From an uncultured Oligella sp. (GTDB lineage: Bacteria > Pseudomonadota > Gammaproteobacteria > Burkholderiales > Burkholderiaceae_B): 64,000 nt of DNA. Shown here in pieces: positions 8,886 through 17,618 of this stretch. The number at the start of each line of letters is the position of its first letter. Positions within the stretch are counted from its first letter, which is position 1. The stretch is from assembly GCA_947632105.1 (NCBI GenBank), contig CANROD010000008.1:1-64000 (forward strand), read 5' to 3'. The translations under genes were made by a program, and so were the position numbers. The notes beneath the pieces are model-generated. The model saw only the letters and a list, made by a program, of their open reading frames with translations. It did no database searches and was not told the DNA's origin.

Positions 8886-10013
8886 ATGAAGAAGTTATTA
8901 ATCGTTGTCAATAATCCCGCTTTTTTTCTGTCACATCGACTAAATATTGCCCAAGAGGCTAAAGCTCAAGGCTATCGTGTAATTGTTTCAACAATGGATG
9001 GACCTGCCGTGCAAACGATCAAGGATCATGGCTTTGAGCATGTTGTGTTTCCAATGCTTCGTAGTGGTATGAATCCGCTGAAAGAGCTAAAGACAATCGC
9101 TGCCTTATGCAAAATCTACAAACAAGTTAAGCCGGATATCGTTCATCTGGTCACCATCAAACCAGTGCTTTATGGTGGTATTGCTGCTCGATTGATGCGT
9201 GTGCCAGCCGTGGTTTATGCGATTTCTGGGATGGGTTTTTTATTTACTAAGAGTCGCAGCAAGTTTGATCCAGTTGGTTTAATTACACGTTTGCTTTATC
9301 GCGCGAGTCTAGCGCATCCTAATAGTCGGGTGATAGTGCAAAATCAGGTAGATCTGAAGCAAGTGCAGGCAATGTGTTCTCTCAAAGATGAACAGTTGGT
9401 GTTGATTAGAGGTTCTGGGGTGGATTTAAATAAATACCAGTTTGTACCAGAACCTGCAAAGCCGCCATTAATAATCACTATGGCTGCCCGTCTTCTGAAG
9501 GATAAAGGTGTCAATGAGTTTGTTGATGCGGCTCGTTTTGCTAAACAAGCTGGTAGAAGAGATTTGTGCTGGCAGTTGGCAGGAAGTCTAGATCCGGGAA
9601 ATCCAGCCTCTATTACTGAGGAGGATTTATCAGCTTGGGCCAATGATATTCGTTACTTAGGTGAAGTTACAGAGATTGCCAAATTATACAGTGAGTCACA
9701 TATTATTGTTTTACCTTCTTATCGTGAAGGGCTGCCTAAGTCTTTAGTTGAGGCTGCTGCTTGTGGTCGTGCGGTAGTGACGACAGATACAGTAGGTTGT
9801 CGAGACGCAATAGAGCCAGGAGAAACAGGGCTTTTAGTCGATGTGGCTAGTGCTGAGTCTTTATATAAGGGGGTTACCCGGTTGGCTGATGATGATGAGC
9901 TGCGCCGTTGTATGGGGCAAGCCGGGCATCAGCTGGCACATGAGGAGTTTGATGAACGAGTGATTGCGAAGAAGCAAGTTTCCCTATACAGTGAACTACT
10001 TGCTTCTTCTTAA
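8886..10013 (+). CDS. Glycosyltransferase family 4, fourth of four
   Basis: GT4 protein of 375 residues that begins MKKLLIVVNNPAFFLSHR, has a SG-MGFLFTK segment around residue 120, and ends with the donor-binding block YREGLPKSLVEAAACGRA. This subgroup (PF13477-like N-terminus, EpsD/CapM relatives) often makes an early sugar addition in capsule or O-antigen synthesis. ATG at 8886 is preferred to the in-frame GTG at 8877 because AAAGAG sits about 8 nt upstream of it. It is the last gene of the cluster; its stop codon is 4 nt from that of the convergent phosphohexomutase, with no clear terminator between. Confidence 0.8.
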   Translation: MKKLLIVVNNPAFFLSHRLNIAQEAKAQGYRVIVSTMDGPAVQTIKDHGFEHVVFPMLRSGMNPLKELKTIAALCKIYKQVKPDIVHLVTIKPVLYGGIAARLMRVPAVVYAISGMGFLFTKSRSKFDPVGLITRLLYRASLAHPNSRVIVQNQVDLKQVQAMCSLKDEQLVLIRGSGVDLNKYQFVPEPAKPPLIITMAARLLKDKGVNEFVDAARFAKQAGRRDLCWQLAGSLDPGNPASITEEDLSAWANDIRYLGEVTEIAKLYSESHIIVLPSYREGLPKSLVEAAACGRAVVTTDTVGCRDAIEPGETGLLVDVASAESLYKGVTRLADDDELRRCMGQAGHQLAHEEFDERVIAKKQVSLYSELLASS

Positions 10014-10017
10014 GTAA

Positions 10018-11415
10018 CTAGAAAGGTAGCTTGGTATCCGATGGTACTAAGGCGAGGATGGCCTTTCTGAATTCATTTTTGATGCGCGATAGAGCGACAT
10101 CGCTTTCTGCTTCAAAGCGTAAGACCACGACAGGTGTGGTGTTGGAGGCACGGGCTAAGCCAAAACCATCGGCATATTCGGCACGCACGCCATCAATCTT
10201 ATTGGTGCTGAGGGCGCTTGGAAACTCACCGCTGTCTTGTAGGCGAGCGATAAGGTCGTGAGGCTCTCCCTCGGCCATCGGTAGCTTAAGCTCTGGCGTT
10301 GAAATATCCTGAGGTAGCGATTCTAAGGCTAGATTAGGGTCGTTAACTTTAGAAAGGATTTCCAATAATCGCGCGCCGGCATAGAGACCATCATCAAAAC
10401 CATACCAACGCTCTTTAAAGAATATATGACCACTCATTTCACCTGCTAGTGGCGAGTTAATTTCAGCCATTTTAGCTTTAACAAGTGAGTGCCCAGTTTT
10501 CCACATCAGTGGTTCACCACCAGCAGCTTTAATTGCTTCACCAACGTGACGGCTGCATTTGACGTCATAAATAATGGTGGCACCAGGTACACGTTCTAGC
10601 GTATCTCTTATAAATAAAATCAGTTGACGATCTGGCCAGATAATCTTGCCGCTCTTAGTAACAACACCGAGGCGATCCGCGTCGCCATCAAAGGCTAAGC
10701 CAAACTCACAATCGCTATTTTTTACGTGCTCAATCAGATCTTGAAGGTTTTTTGGATCGGCCGGATCGGGGTGGTGATTAGGGAAGTTGCCATCAACCTC
10801 ACAATACAATTCATCAACCTCGCAGCCAAGGCGCTTATATAATTCACTGGCAGCGACGGCACCAACGCCATTACCGCAATCAATCGCTATCTTTATTGGG
10901 CGAGCTAATTTGATATCAGTGGCGATACGTTCGATATATTGCTCAACGATAGTGTCTGTTTTGGCTTGACCAAGCTCAGGTTTGGTTTCAGCACCCAGTA
11001 GCGTCTGCATGTCAGTACGCAAGGAAGTGATTTCCTCACCATAAATTGCTTTGCCGTCAAGCATGATTTTAAAACCGTTGTACTCGGGAGGATTATGACT
11101 GCCGGTAATGGCAACGGCTAGGCCAATGTTATGCTCTACCGCTTGGTAATAAACCATGGGTGTAGGAACAACGCCAATCGTTAGGGTATTAATGCCCTCA
11201 GCTCGTATACCTTCGGTTAGCGTTGCTGCTAACTCAGGGCTGCTATGCCTGCCGTCATAGCCTACTACCGCTTCCTTGATGCCAAGATTGCTAGCTCTGC
11301 GTGCTAAGGCGCGTCCCAAGAAAAAGGCAAAGTCGGTGTTAAGCTCTGTAGGAACGATGCCGCGAATGTCATAGGCTTTGTAAACTTGGCTTGGGAAATT
11401 AACGATTTTCTTCAC
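10018..11415 (-). CDS. manB: Phosphomannomutase/phosphoglucomutase (AlgC/ManB family)
   Basis: α-D-phosphohexomutase of 465 residues that interconverts hexose 6- and 1-phosphates and so feeds GDP-mannose, UDP-glucose and related donors. The active-site phosphoserine is Ser106 in AITGSHNPP, the magnesium loop DGDADR is at 243-248, and the sugar-binding loop GEMSGHIFF and a C-terminal phosphate-binding loop are present. The N-terminal VYKAYDIRG is that of the AlgC (PMM/PGM) type rather than GlmM. It is convergent with the polysaccharide cluster and would support it metabolically. The symbol is a family label; algC or pgm would be equally defensible. Confidence 0.87.
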   Translation of the reverse strand: MKKIVNFPSQVYKAYDIRGIVPTELNTDFAFFLGRALARRASNLGIKEAVVGYDGRHSSPELAATLTEGIRAEGINTLTIGVVPTPMVYYQAVEHNIGLAVAITGSHNPPEYNGFKIMLDGKAIYGEEITSLRTDMQTLLGAETKPELGQAKTDTIVEQYIERIATDIKLARPIKIAIDCGNGVGAVAASELYKRLGCEVDELYCEVDGNFPNHHPDPADPKNLQDLIEHVKNSDCEFGLAFDGDADRLGVVTKSGKIIWPDRQLILFIRDTLERVPGATIIYDVKCSRHVGEAIKAAGGEPLMWKTGHSLVKAKMAEINSPLAGEMSGHIFFKERWYGFDDGLYAGARLLEILSKVNDPNLALESLPQDISTPELKLPMAEGEPHDLIARLQDSGEFPSALSTNKIDGVRAEYADGFGLARASNTTPVVVLRFEAESDVALSRIKNEFRKAILALVPSDTKLPF

Positions 11416-11518
11416 AAAATTACCTTTGCTTTAGAGAGGACTACAATAAATAGCTAAAGCAGTATAATAACAGTACATTAGGATAAGTCCGCAATTCATC
11501 TATCATTTAGGTTCAATA

Positions 11519-12958
11519 ATGAGTTTAATAAAAGATTTAGTTAGTATCGTTGGCGAAAAGCATGTGATCAAGGGTAAGGGCAAGGATAAGGATGAGGAAG
11601 CGTTAGCACCTTATTTGACAGACTGGCGCGGTCGCTTTAGTGGGCGCGCTCATGCCGTCGTTCGCCCAGGTAATACACAGGAAGTTGCTGATGTGGTCAA
11701 GCTTTGTGCGCGTTATGAGGTGCCGATTGTTACCCAAGGTGGTAATACAGGTCTTTGTGGTGGTGCGACACCTAGCAACAAGGGTGATGCGGTATTGCTT
11801 GTGATGACTCGCTTAAATCATATTCTTAATGTTGATACAGTTAATGATACGATTACTGTACAGGCGGGTTGTATCTTGCAGCAAGTGCAAGAGGCAGCAG
11901 CTAAGCAAGATCGTTTATTTCCTTTAAGTTTGGGGGCTGAGGGTAGTTGTACCATTGGTGGTAATCTTGCGACTAATGCCGGTGGTACACAGGTGCTACG
12001 CTACGGTAATGCGCGTGATTTGGCCCTAGGTCTTGAGGTAGTAACGCCAGAAGGTGAGGTTCTCAACGGTCTGCGCAGTCTACGCAAGGACAATACCGGT
12101 TATGACTTACGTAATTTGTATATTGGTAGTGAAGGGACCTTGGGTGTTATTACCGCCGCTACGCTCAAGCTATACCCGCAGCCGGTAGCGGAGTGTACAG
12201 CCTTAGTCGCTTTTGAAAGCTTAGAGGATGCATTGTATATGCTGAACTATGCACGCAAAGGTTTTGCATCTAAGCTAGAAGGCTTTGAGTTAATGTCCGA
12301 CTACTGCTTGAATATTGTTAATGAGTGCTTCCCTGAGCAGAGTTTACCGCTTAGCTTAGATCATCCATGGTATGCCTTAATTCATATGGCTGATAGTGAT
12401 AGTGAGGAAAAAGCGCGTGAAATTTTCCAAGCAGTGTTAGAGGAAGCGTTCGAAAACGATATTATTCAAGACGCAGTGTTAGCTGAGTCTATTCAGCAGT
12501 CTCAAGATTTATGGCATATGCGTGAGAGTATTCCACTAGCAGAGGCGATTGTCGGCAAGGGTATCAAAAACGATATCTCAGTGCCAATTTCTCGAATTGC
12601 GCCTTTTGTTGATGATACCAATACTGCTTTACAGTCATGGTATCCGGGCGTGCGCCATATCATTTTCGGTCATTTGGGTGATGGTAATTTGCACTACAAT
12701 ATCGGCGCGCCGATAGGTGAAGAGGATGGTTTCTTGGCTAAGCAAGACGAAGCTTTCAAAATTGTTTTTGATAGTGTGGTTGATTATGATGGCTCCATTA
12801 GTGCCGAGCATGGTATTGGTCAGCTGAAAAAGGACATGTTGCCTGACTACAAGGATGAAGTTGAGATCTCAGTGATGCGTAAGATTAAGCGCGCATTAGA
12901 CCCTCAAGGTCTTATGAATCCGGGTAAAGTCGTTGATAGTGTTGATTTTGATTACTAA
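11519..12958 (+). CDS. FAD-linked oxidase / D-2-hydroxyacid dehydrogenase (GlcD/D2HGDH-like)
   Basis: Flavoprotein of 479 residues of the vanillyl-alcohol oxidase fold. The PCMH FAD-binding domain occupies roughly residues 30-215 with the loop TQGGNTGLCGGATP; the C-terminal FAD-oxidase domain carries HLGDGNLHYNIG and AEHGIGQLKKDML, whose His residues bind metal and substrate in D-2-hydroxyglutarate and D-lactate dehydrogenases. The product probably oxidises a D-2-hydroxy acid, with electrons passed to an ETF or quinone. In serine-producing bacteria the D2HGDH member disposes of D-2-hydroxyglutarate. It is monocistronic, followed at once by a strong bidirectional terminator. Exact substrate is uncertain. 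Confidence 0.8.
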   Translation: MSLIKDLVSIVGEKHVIKGKGKDKDEEALAPYLTDWRGRFSGRAHAVVRPGNTQEVADVVKLCARYEVPIVTQGGNTGLCGGATPSNKGDAVLLVMTRLNHILNVDTVNDTITVQAGCILQQVQEAAAKQDRLFPLSLGAEGSCTIGGNLATNAGGTQVLRYGNARDLALGLEVVTPEGEVLNGLRSLRKDNTGYDLRNLYIGSEGTLGVITAATLKLYPQPVAECTALVAFESLEDALYMLNYARKGFASKLEGFELMSDYCLNIVNECFPEQSLPLSLDHPWYALIHMADSDSEEKAREIFQAVLEEAFENDIIQDAVLAESIQQSQDLWHMRESIPLAEAIVGKGIKNDISVPISRIAPFVDDTNTALQSWYPGVRHIIFGHLGDGNLHYNIGAPIGEEDGFLAKQDEAFKIVFDSVVDYDGSISAEHGIGQLKKDMLPDYKDEVEISVMRKIKRALDPQGLMNPGKVVDSVDFDY

Positions 12959-12983
12959 AAGAGTAGTCGTCTGATCCTAGTTT

Positions 12984-13020
12984 AAATAAGCGCCTGCCAT
13001 TTTTGTGCAGGCGCTTATTT
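12984..13020. terminator. Bidirectional Rho-independent terminator
   Basis: A perfect 14-bp stem (12984-12997 with 13007-13020) with a 9-nt loop has an A-run on the left and a T-run on the right arm. It lies between the convergent FAD-oxidase and mutM stop codons and can serve both strands. Confidence 0.9.
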
Positions 13021-13021
13021 T

Positions 13022-13849
13022 TTAGCGCCGCTGGCAGTTTACGCAATAATAAGTTGCTCGTTGGTTTTGGACAATTTTGCGAATAGGTGTTTCGCAGACA
13101 TGGCAGGGCTCTTTTTCTCGATTATAGACATTGGCGTGAATATCGAAATAGGCGCCTGGTTCACCGCTAGTATTTAAAAAGTCTCTGAGAGTACTGCCAC
13201 CACTTTCTAGTGCGGCACTTAGGGTGGTTAAGATTGCTGCATGAAGCCTGATGGTTCGAGCTCTGGAGATTGAGTCAGCACTGATTTTAGGATTGATTTT
13301 CGCTAAAAAGAGACTCTCTGATGCGTAAATATTGCCCACGCCGACGACAATATCACCATCCAATAAGGCGGTTTTAATGGCTTTTTTCTTGGCTTTTAAG
13401 CCTTGATAGAGATGGTCTACCGTAAAACTCTCACTAAAAGGTTCGACACCGAGATTCTTTAACAGTCGGTGTGCTAAGACAGGACCATCACTATGTGGAT
13501 GCCAAACAACAGAACCAAAACGACGTGGGTCATTTAAACGAGCGGTAATATGGCCAAAATCCCAAATTACATGGTCATGCTTTCTGAGTAACTCATCGCG
13601 TTGACATAAACGCATCGTTCCTGACATGCCGAGATGGACTAAAAGTACTCCACTCTCAAAGTAAAAAAGTAGGTATTTCCCTCGACGTTGGCAGGTTAAT
13701 AATATTTGATCACTCAAAATATCTGCCAAGTCAGGTAAAATAGGCCAACGTAGCTGGTTTTGGTAAATGCTGAGCTTCTCAAGGCGTTGTCCCTCAATTG
13801 CAGGTGCAAGTCCTCGGCGGGTGGTTTCCACTTCTGGTAATTCTGGCAT
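13022..13849 (-). CDS. mutM: Formamidopyrimidine-DNA glycosylase
   Basis: Bifunctional DNA glycosylase/AP lyase of 275 residues that removes 8-oxoguanine and formamidopyrimidines. The mature N-terminal proline nucleophile and the following glutamate are present (MPELPEVETTRRGL), the lesion-recognition region carries RRGKYLLF, and the helix-two-turn-helix with GVGNIYASE is followed by a complete zinc finger of two CxxC pairs at the C-terminus. Length is that of the family. It diverges from the TPR-protein gene, with a 41-nt gap between start codons; mutM, TPR protein and lolB together are a usual betaproteobacterial arrangement. Confidence 0.97.
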   Translation of the reverse strand: MPELPEVETTRRGLAPAIEGQRLEKLSIYQNQLRWPILPDLADILSDQILLTCQRRGKYLLFYFESGVLLVHLGMSGTMRLCQRDELLRKHDHVIWDFGHITARLNDPRRFGSVVWHPHSDGPVLAHRLLKNLGVEPFSESFTVDHLYQGLKAKKKAIKTALLDGDIVVGVGNIYASESLFLAKINPKISADSISRARTIRLHAAILTTLSAALESGGSTLRDFLNTSGEPGAYFDIHANVYNREKEPCHVCETPIRKIVQNQRATYYCVNCQRR

Positions 13850-13890
13850 AATATTCTAGATAGATTATTTGGTTTTGAGTTGAGGCAATT

Positions 13891-15774
13891 TTGTATTTGC
13901 TTAAAAAAATTATAACGGTTCTTACGCTATCACTTGCTACTCATGGTATTGCTCAAGCAACAATCGAGTATGCTCAGGCAGGTGAGTCAGATACTATACA
14001 TGTGAATAGTCCTTATTTGGTTTTTAAGACTGAAGAGGAAATGGGTGATATTACGCTTAAACCCTATGTAAGTATGGAGGATATCTATCAACTGACGATT
14101 ATGTATTTGGCTTTAGAAGAAAGGCAGTTTGATATTGCTGGACCGATTGCGTTGGATCTTGCCAAGACTAAGGGCTCAGAGAGCTTGGCGAAGATGGCTA
14201 ATGCTGTTTACTCTTTACTCGATGAGCCTGAGGCGGCGCTTGAAGCAGCTCTTTTGTGGCGCGAGCTTGATGGTGATAGTGAGGAGGCTCATTTAAATTA
14301 TTTAATCGTTGCTGCACAGACCGGTGATTATGATGGTTTAACTGAGGAGTTACAGCGTCGATTGAGTATGAAGATGATGCCGCCGGAGATTGCATTGGCC
14401 GAGGTAGCAGAGTTTTTACAACGGTTAAATCAGCCTGAAAAGGCTTTGGAGATTTTTCAAGAGCTAGTAGCAGAGCAAGTATTAGTCCCCAGCGCCCTAG
14501 TCAGTATGTTTTTATCGGATTTTGCAATGTATGCCGATCAGAAGCAAATGGCTTGGAGTAATGCACTAAAAACACTTAATGGTACTAATGTCTCGTCTGA
14601 GATCAAGGGAATGGCGGCGATGCGTATCTTGCAACTAGCTGAGGGACCTAGACGTTTTCAAGCGATGACGTTGGTTAGGCAGTTTATTGATGCTAATCCA
14701 TCGCAGCGTGGGGTGCGCTTGTTTTATACCCATGTGTTGACTAAAAATGGTAATTTTGATTTGGCGCTTGATGAGCTTCGCCAAATGAGCGAGTTTAATC
14801 CTGAGGATTTTGATTTGCTTTATTATCGTTCACAGGTGGAGTTCCAAGCAGGTAAGCTCGAGGAAGCGGTAATGCATTTAGAGCAGTATCTTTCAGTGCA
14901 GGAGCAGCTGCGCCAAGCGGTGCCGGATAATCGTACCACGGCTCAAGCCTCAATGACCGATGCTCGTTTTTTAATGGCAAAGATTTACGAGAGTTTGGGT
15001 GAGTTTCAAAAGGCAATTGAGCAATTGGCGTTAATTGATGAGCCTCTAGCGAGAAATAACGTATTAATTGAGCAGGCTGCGCTCTATATTAAACTTAAAA
15101 GTTATACCCAAGCACATGCGTTGTTAGAGCAAATTGCGCCAGAAGAAGACGAGGATGCGTATGTGCGCGCCTTGTTAATGAATGCGACGTTGAGTCGAGA
15201 GTTGGGCGAGTTTGAGCAGGGTTTGGCCTATGTGGAAAGAGCGATTAGGTATTTTCCTGACAATGTTTTCATACGTTATAGTCAGGCGATGATGTTCGAA
15301 AAAATGGGTGATATTGAGCAAGCTATTGGTGTTTTGGAGCAGATATTATTAGATTATCCGTTTGAGACGGAATCCTATAATGGGCTAGGCTATGTGCTGG
15401 CTGACAATAATCTGCGTTTAGAGGATGCGCTCATGCTAATTGAGCGAGCCTTAGCTTTAGCGCCAGATAGTGTGCATATTCAGGACAGTTATGGTTGGGT
15501 TAACTTCCGTTTGGGCAATTTAGAGTTAGCAAAAAGTTATTTAGAAATGGCTTGGCAAAAGGAGCCATTAGCTGAGGTTGCTGCACATTTAGCCGATGTG
15601 TATTATCAGTTGGATGATAGGGATGCTGCCTTTGACTATTTGCAACAGGGCTATGAGCTAGATCCTTTGGATAGCACTTTGTTGTCAACAAGTGAGCGCT
15701 TGGGTTATCAACCCAAGGCTAAGGAAAATCCGGCAGATTCAGTAGATGAATCACAAAGCAAAGAGGTAAATTAG
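13891..15774 (+). CDS. Exported tetratricopeptide-repeat protein upstream of lolB
   Basis: Protein of 627 residues with a likely Sec signal peptide (about residues 1-23, ending in AQA) and many TPR-like helix pairs from about residue 50 to 600, such as the repeats around ALDELRQMSEFNPEDFDLLY and AKSYLEMAWQKEPLAEVAAH. Start is TTG with GAGG five nt upstream. TPR proteins of this size precede lolB-ispE in Burkholderiales; the position 3 nt before lolB suggests a periplasmic scaffold role in outer-membrane assembly, but its function is not established by anything in the sequence. The final 20 residues are acidic and low complexity. Confidence 0.8.
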   Translation: MYLLKKIITVLTLSLATHGIAQATIEYAQAGESDTIHVNSPYLVFKTEEEMGDITLKPYVSMEDIYQLTIMYLALEERQFDIAGPIALDLAKTKGSESLAKMANAVYSLLDEPEAALEAALLWRELDGDSEEAHLNYLIVAAQTGDYDGLTEELQRRLSMKMMPPEIALAEVAEFLQRLNQPEKALEIFQELVAEQVLVPSALVSMFLSDFAMYADQKQMAWSNALKTLNGTNVSSEIKGMAAMRILQLAEGPRRFQAMTLVRQFIDANPSQRGVRLFYTHVLTKNGNFDLALDELRQMSEFNPEDFDLLYYRSQVEFQAGKLEEAVMHLEQYLSVQEQLRQAVPDNRTTAQASMTDARFLMAKIYESLGEFQKAIEQLALIDEPLARNNVLIEQAALYIKLKSYTQAHALLEQIAPEEDEDAYVRALLMNATLSRELGEFEQGLAYVERAIRYFPDNVFIRYSQAMMFEKMGDIEQAIGVLEQILLDYPFETESYNGLGYVLADNNLRLEDALMLIERALALAPDSVHIQDSYGWVNFRLGNLELAKSYLEMAWQKEPLAEVAAHLADVYYQLDDRDAAFDYLQQGYELDPLDSTLLSTSERLGYQPKAKENPADSVDESQSKEVN

Positions 15775-15777
15775 GTT

Positions 15778-16362
15778 ATGCAGATGTTTTTTAAACGGGT
15801 TTTAGGTGTTTTGTTGGTCTCGAGCTTTGCTCTTATGTCTGCCTGTACGTTGGTGCCAAAGATCGATGAGGGGCAGTTGACTGAGGAAACTCGAGTCGGG
15901 CGTTTTTCTGTTTTAGCCTATGATAAGCAGGATAATGTCAATAAGAATGCAGTGCAAGGCGGGTTCATTTGGCGTGAGTTGGGCAGTGGACTAGAGGTTG
16001 ATTTAACTAATCCTTTGGGTAATACCTTAGCGCGTGTCGAGGTTAGTGATTTTCAGGCGGTTTTAATTGATACATCAGGTCGACGTATCGTAGCCGTCAG
16101 TCCGGATGATTTAATGGCCAGAGTCCTTGACGGACGTCCGTTGCCAGTAAGTGGTTTGCGTTATTGGGTAAGAGGTGAATTAATGCCCAATACCCCAGCT
16201 GAACATGTTAAGCGTGATGAGAAGGGTAGGTTGTTGTCTGCTGAACAGCATGGTTGGCAGGTTAATTTAAGTGATTATGATGCGAAGGGCCCCACTCGTT
16301 TGCGTTTAGTTCGTAATGAAGCGGTAGAGCGTATTACCGTTCGTCTAACAGTCGACCACTAG
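15778..16362 (+). CDS. lolB: Outer-membrane lipoprotein LolB
   Basis: Lipoprotein of 194 residues that receives lipoproteins from LolA and inserts them in the inner leaflet of the outer membrane. The signal peptide ends in a lipobox with Cys23 (LMSAC), and the segment GGFIWRELGSGLEVDLTNPLG is the characteristic early strand region of LolB. The start at 15778 is 3 nt after the TPR-protein stop; an ATG at 15784 is also possible. It is followed 6 nt later by ispE, so the three genes form an operon. The protein is typical in length and complete. Confidence 0.92.
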   Translation: MQMFFKRVLGVLLVSSFALMSACTLVPKIDEGQLTEETRVGRFSVLAYDKQDNVNKNAVQGGFIWRELGSGLEVDLTNPLGNTLARVEVSDFQAVLIDTSGRRIVAVSPDDLMARVLDGRPLPVSGLRYWVRGELMPNTPAEHVKRDEKGRLLSAEQHGWQVNLSDYDAKGPTRLRLVRNEAVERITVRLTVDH

Positions 16363-16368
16363 TAGCTT

Positions 16369-17286
16369 ATGAGTTCTGTTATTGAGGTCAAGGCGCCTGC
16401 TAAGTTAAATTTGTTTTTGCATGTCACAGGGCGACGTGACAATGGCTATCATTTACTGCAAAGCTTATTTGTACCTATTGCACTATATGATAGTTTGTCT
16501 TTTCAGCAAAACTCCTTAGGTTTGGTACGACGTTTGAGTGTCATCGATGGGATTGCCGAAGAGGATGACTTGGTGGTTAGGGCGGCCCGTTTATTGAAAG
16601 AGCATGTGTCTAGACCTGAGTTGGGTGTAGATATTAAGCTAGACAAGGTGATTCCTAGTGGAGCGGGCTTAGGGGGCGGTTCTAGTGACGCGGCTAGTAC
16701 ATTAGTCTCTCTCAATGCATTATGGGATTTGCGCTTAAGCACTGAGGAGCTTTTACCCTTGGCTTTACGGCTGGGGGCTGATGTACCTTTTTTTATTGAC
16801 GCAGCACCAGCCATTGTTGAGGGCATAGGTGAGTTTATTGTTAAGCTCTCTAATGTTCTTAGTGAGCGTTTAAGTCAAGTGTGTTATGTGCTTTTTGTGC
16901 CGAATTTGGCGATACCAACACCGAGTATTTTTAATGACCCTAGTCTGACGCGAGATACAGATAAATTAAGTCTGTCCGATCTGGAGTTTTCCTTGAATCA
17001 TGCTGAACAGCTTTGGCATTATGGGCATAATGATTTAGAGTCTGTTGCTTGTGCGCAGCATCCTGCTTTAGAGTCGATGCGTCAGTTTTTGTGGGATTTG
17101 GGCATTAAGGTCCGTATGAGCGGTGCTGGTTCCGTGTTTTTTGCAGCTTATGAATCTCAATCTGAGGCTGAAGCCGTGCAGAAACTTGTGGAAGTAGGGC
17201 TTCAGCGGTGTATTAATAATCGTAGTGAGGCTGCTGAGCTACTTAACTCATTGCAATTAAGGTGTTTAGTGGTCACAGCAGGCTAA
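16369..17286 (+). CDS. ispE: 4-diphosphocytidyl-2-C-methyl-D-erythritol kinase
   Basis: GHMP-family kinase of 305 residues that phosphorylates the 2-hydroxyl of CDP-methylerythritol in the MEP pathway to isoprenoids. The N-terminal APAKLNLFLHVTGRRDNGYH contains the catalytic Lys and substrate-binding residues, the ATP-binding glycine loop PSGAGLGGGSSDAAS is at 96-110, and the GHMP C-terminal motif is around MSGAGSVFFA. Start ATG is 6 nt after lolB. Followed by tRNA-Gln and prs, the standard order in betaproteobacteria. Confidence 0.95.
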   Translation: MSSVIEVKAPAKLNLFLHVTGRRDNGYHLLQSLFVPIALYDSLSFQQNSLGLVRRLSVIDGIAEEDDLVVRAARLLKEHVSRPELGVDIKLDKVIPSGAGLGGGSSDAASTLVSLNALWDLRLSTEELLPLALRLGADVPFFIDAAPAIVEGIGEFIVKLSNVLSERLSQVCYVLFVPNLAIPTPSIFNDPSLTRDTDKLSLSDLEFSLNHAEQLWHYGHNDLESVACAQHPALESMRQFLWDLGIKVRMSGAGSVFFAAYESQSEAEAVQKLVEVGLQRCINNRSEAAELLNSLQLRCLVVTAG

Positions 17287-17362
17287 TTGCCAACGATTTT
17301 GTTGTTTTGTTGTGGTTTTGATACAGGCGATGGTTGATTATATTAAAAGTTACATTAATCTC

Positions 17363-17390
17363 TTGCCTTTTTTTTTTAGTAATGTATAAT
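17363..17390 (+). promoter_or_regulatory. Sigma-70 promoter of tRNA-Gln
   Basis: TTGCCT at 17363-17368 and a consensus TATAAT at 17385-17390 are 16 nt apart and place the transcription start about 10 nt before the tRNA. It probably also drives prs by readthrough. Confidence 0.75.
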
Positions 17391-17406
17391 TTTATCTTTC
17401 AGGTGA

Positions 17407-17483
17407 TGGGCTGTAGCCAAGCTGGTTAAGGCACCGGATTTTGATTCCGGCACGCGAAGGTTCGAATCCTTCCAGCCCAGCCA
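17407..17483 (+). tRNA. glnT: tRNA-Gln (anticodon TTG)
   Basis: A 77-nt cloverleaf: acceptor stem TGGGCTG (17407-17413) pairs with CAGCCCA (17473-17479), the anticodon stem CCGGA/TCCGG encloses the loop TTTTGAT with anticodon TTG at 17441-17443, and the T arm contains GGTTCGAATCC. The discriminator is G and the CCA end is encoded at 17481-17483. The weak first pairing context (T at position 1) is typical of glutamine tRNAs. It sits between ispE and prs, as in other betaproteobacteria. Confidence 0.97.
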
Positions 17484-17506
17484 TCCACTTGATATATTTT
17501 GAATTG

Positions 17507-17576
17507 ACCGTACGCTTACAGCTAGCACAACACATATTATGTGCCATTCTTGGTTGTAGCTAGTACGGTTTTTTTT
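17507..17576 (+). terminator. Terminator-like stem-loop between tRNA-Gln and prs
   Basis: ACCGTAC at 17507-17513 pairs with GTACGGT at 17563-17569, which runs straight into eight T residues (17569-17576). Inside it CTAGCACAAC can pair with GTTGTAGCTAG, apart from one bulged base, and the apex holds a smaller hairpin CACAT-ATT-ATGTG. It could end the tRNA transcript or act as an attenuator for prs, which begins 43 nt later without an evident promoter of its own. Confidence 0.7.
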
Positions 17577-17618
17577 GTGCTAAAAAATTCTCTATTGCAC
17601 ATCATCTCAGGTATCGTC

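Noticed and set aside
17541..17618. N-terminal extension of prs from an upstream TTG
   Set aside because: It lies in the terminator-like hairpin and U-run; the ATG at 17619 has a good ribosome site.
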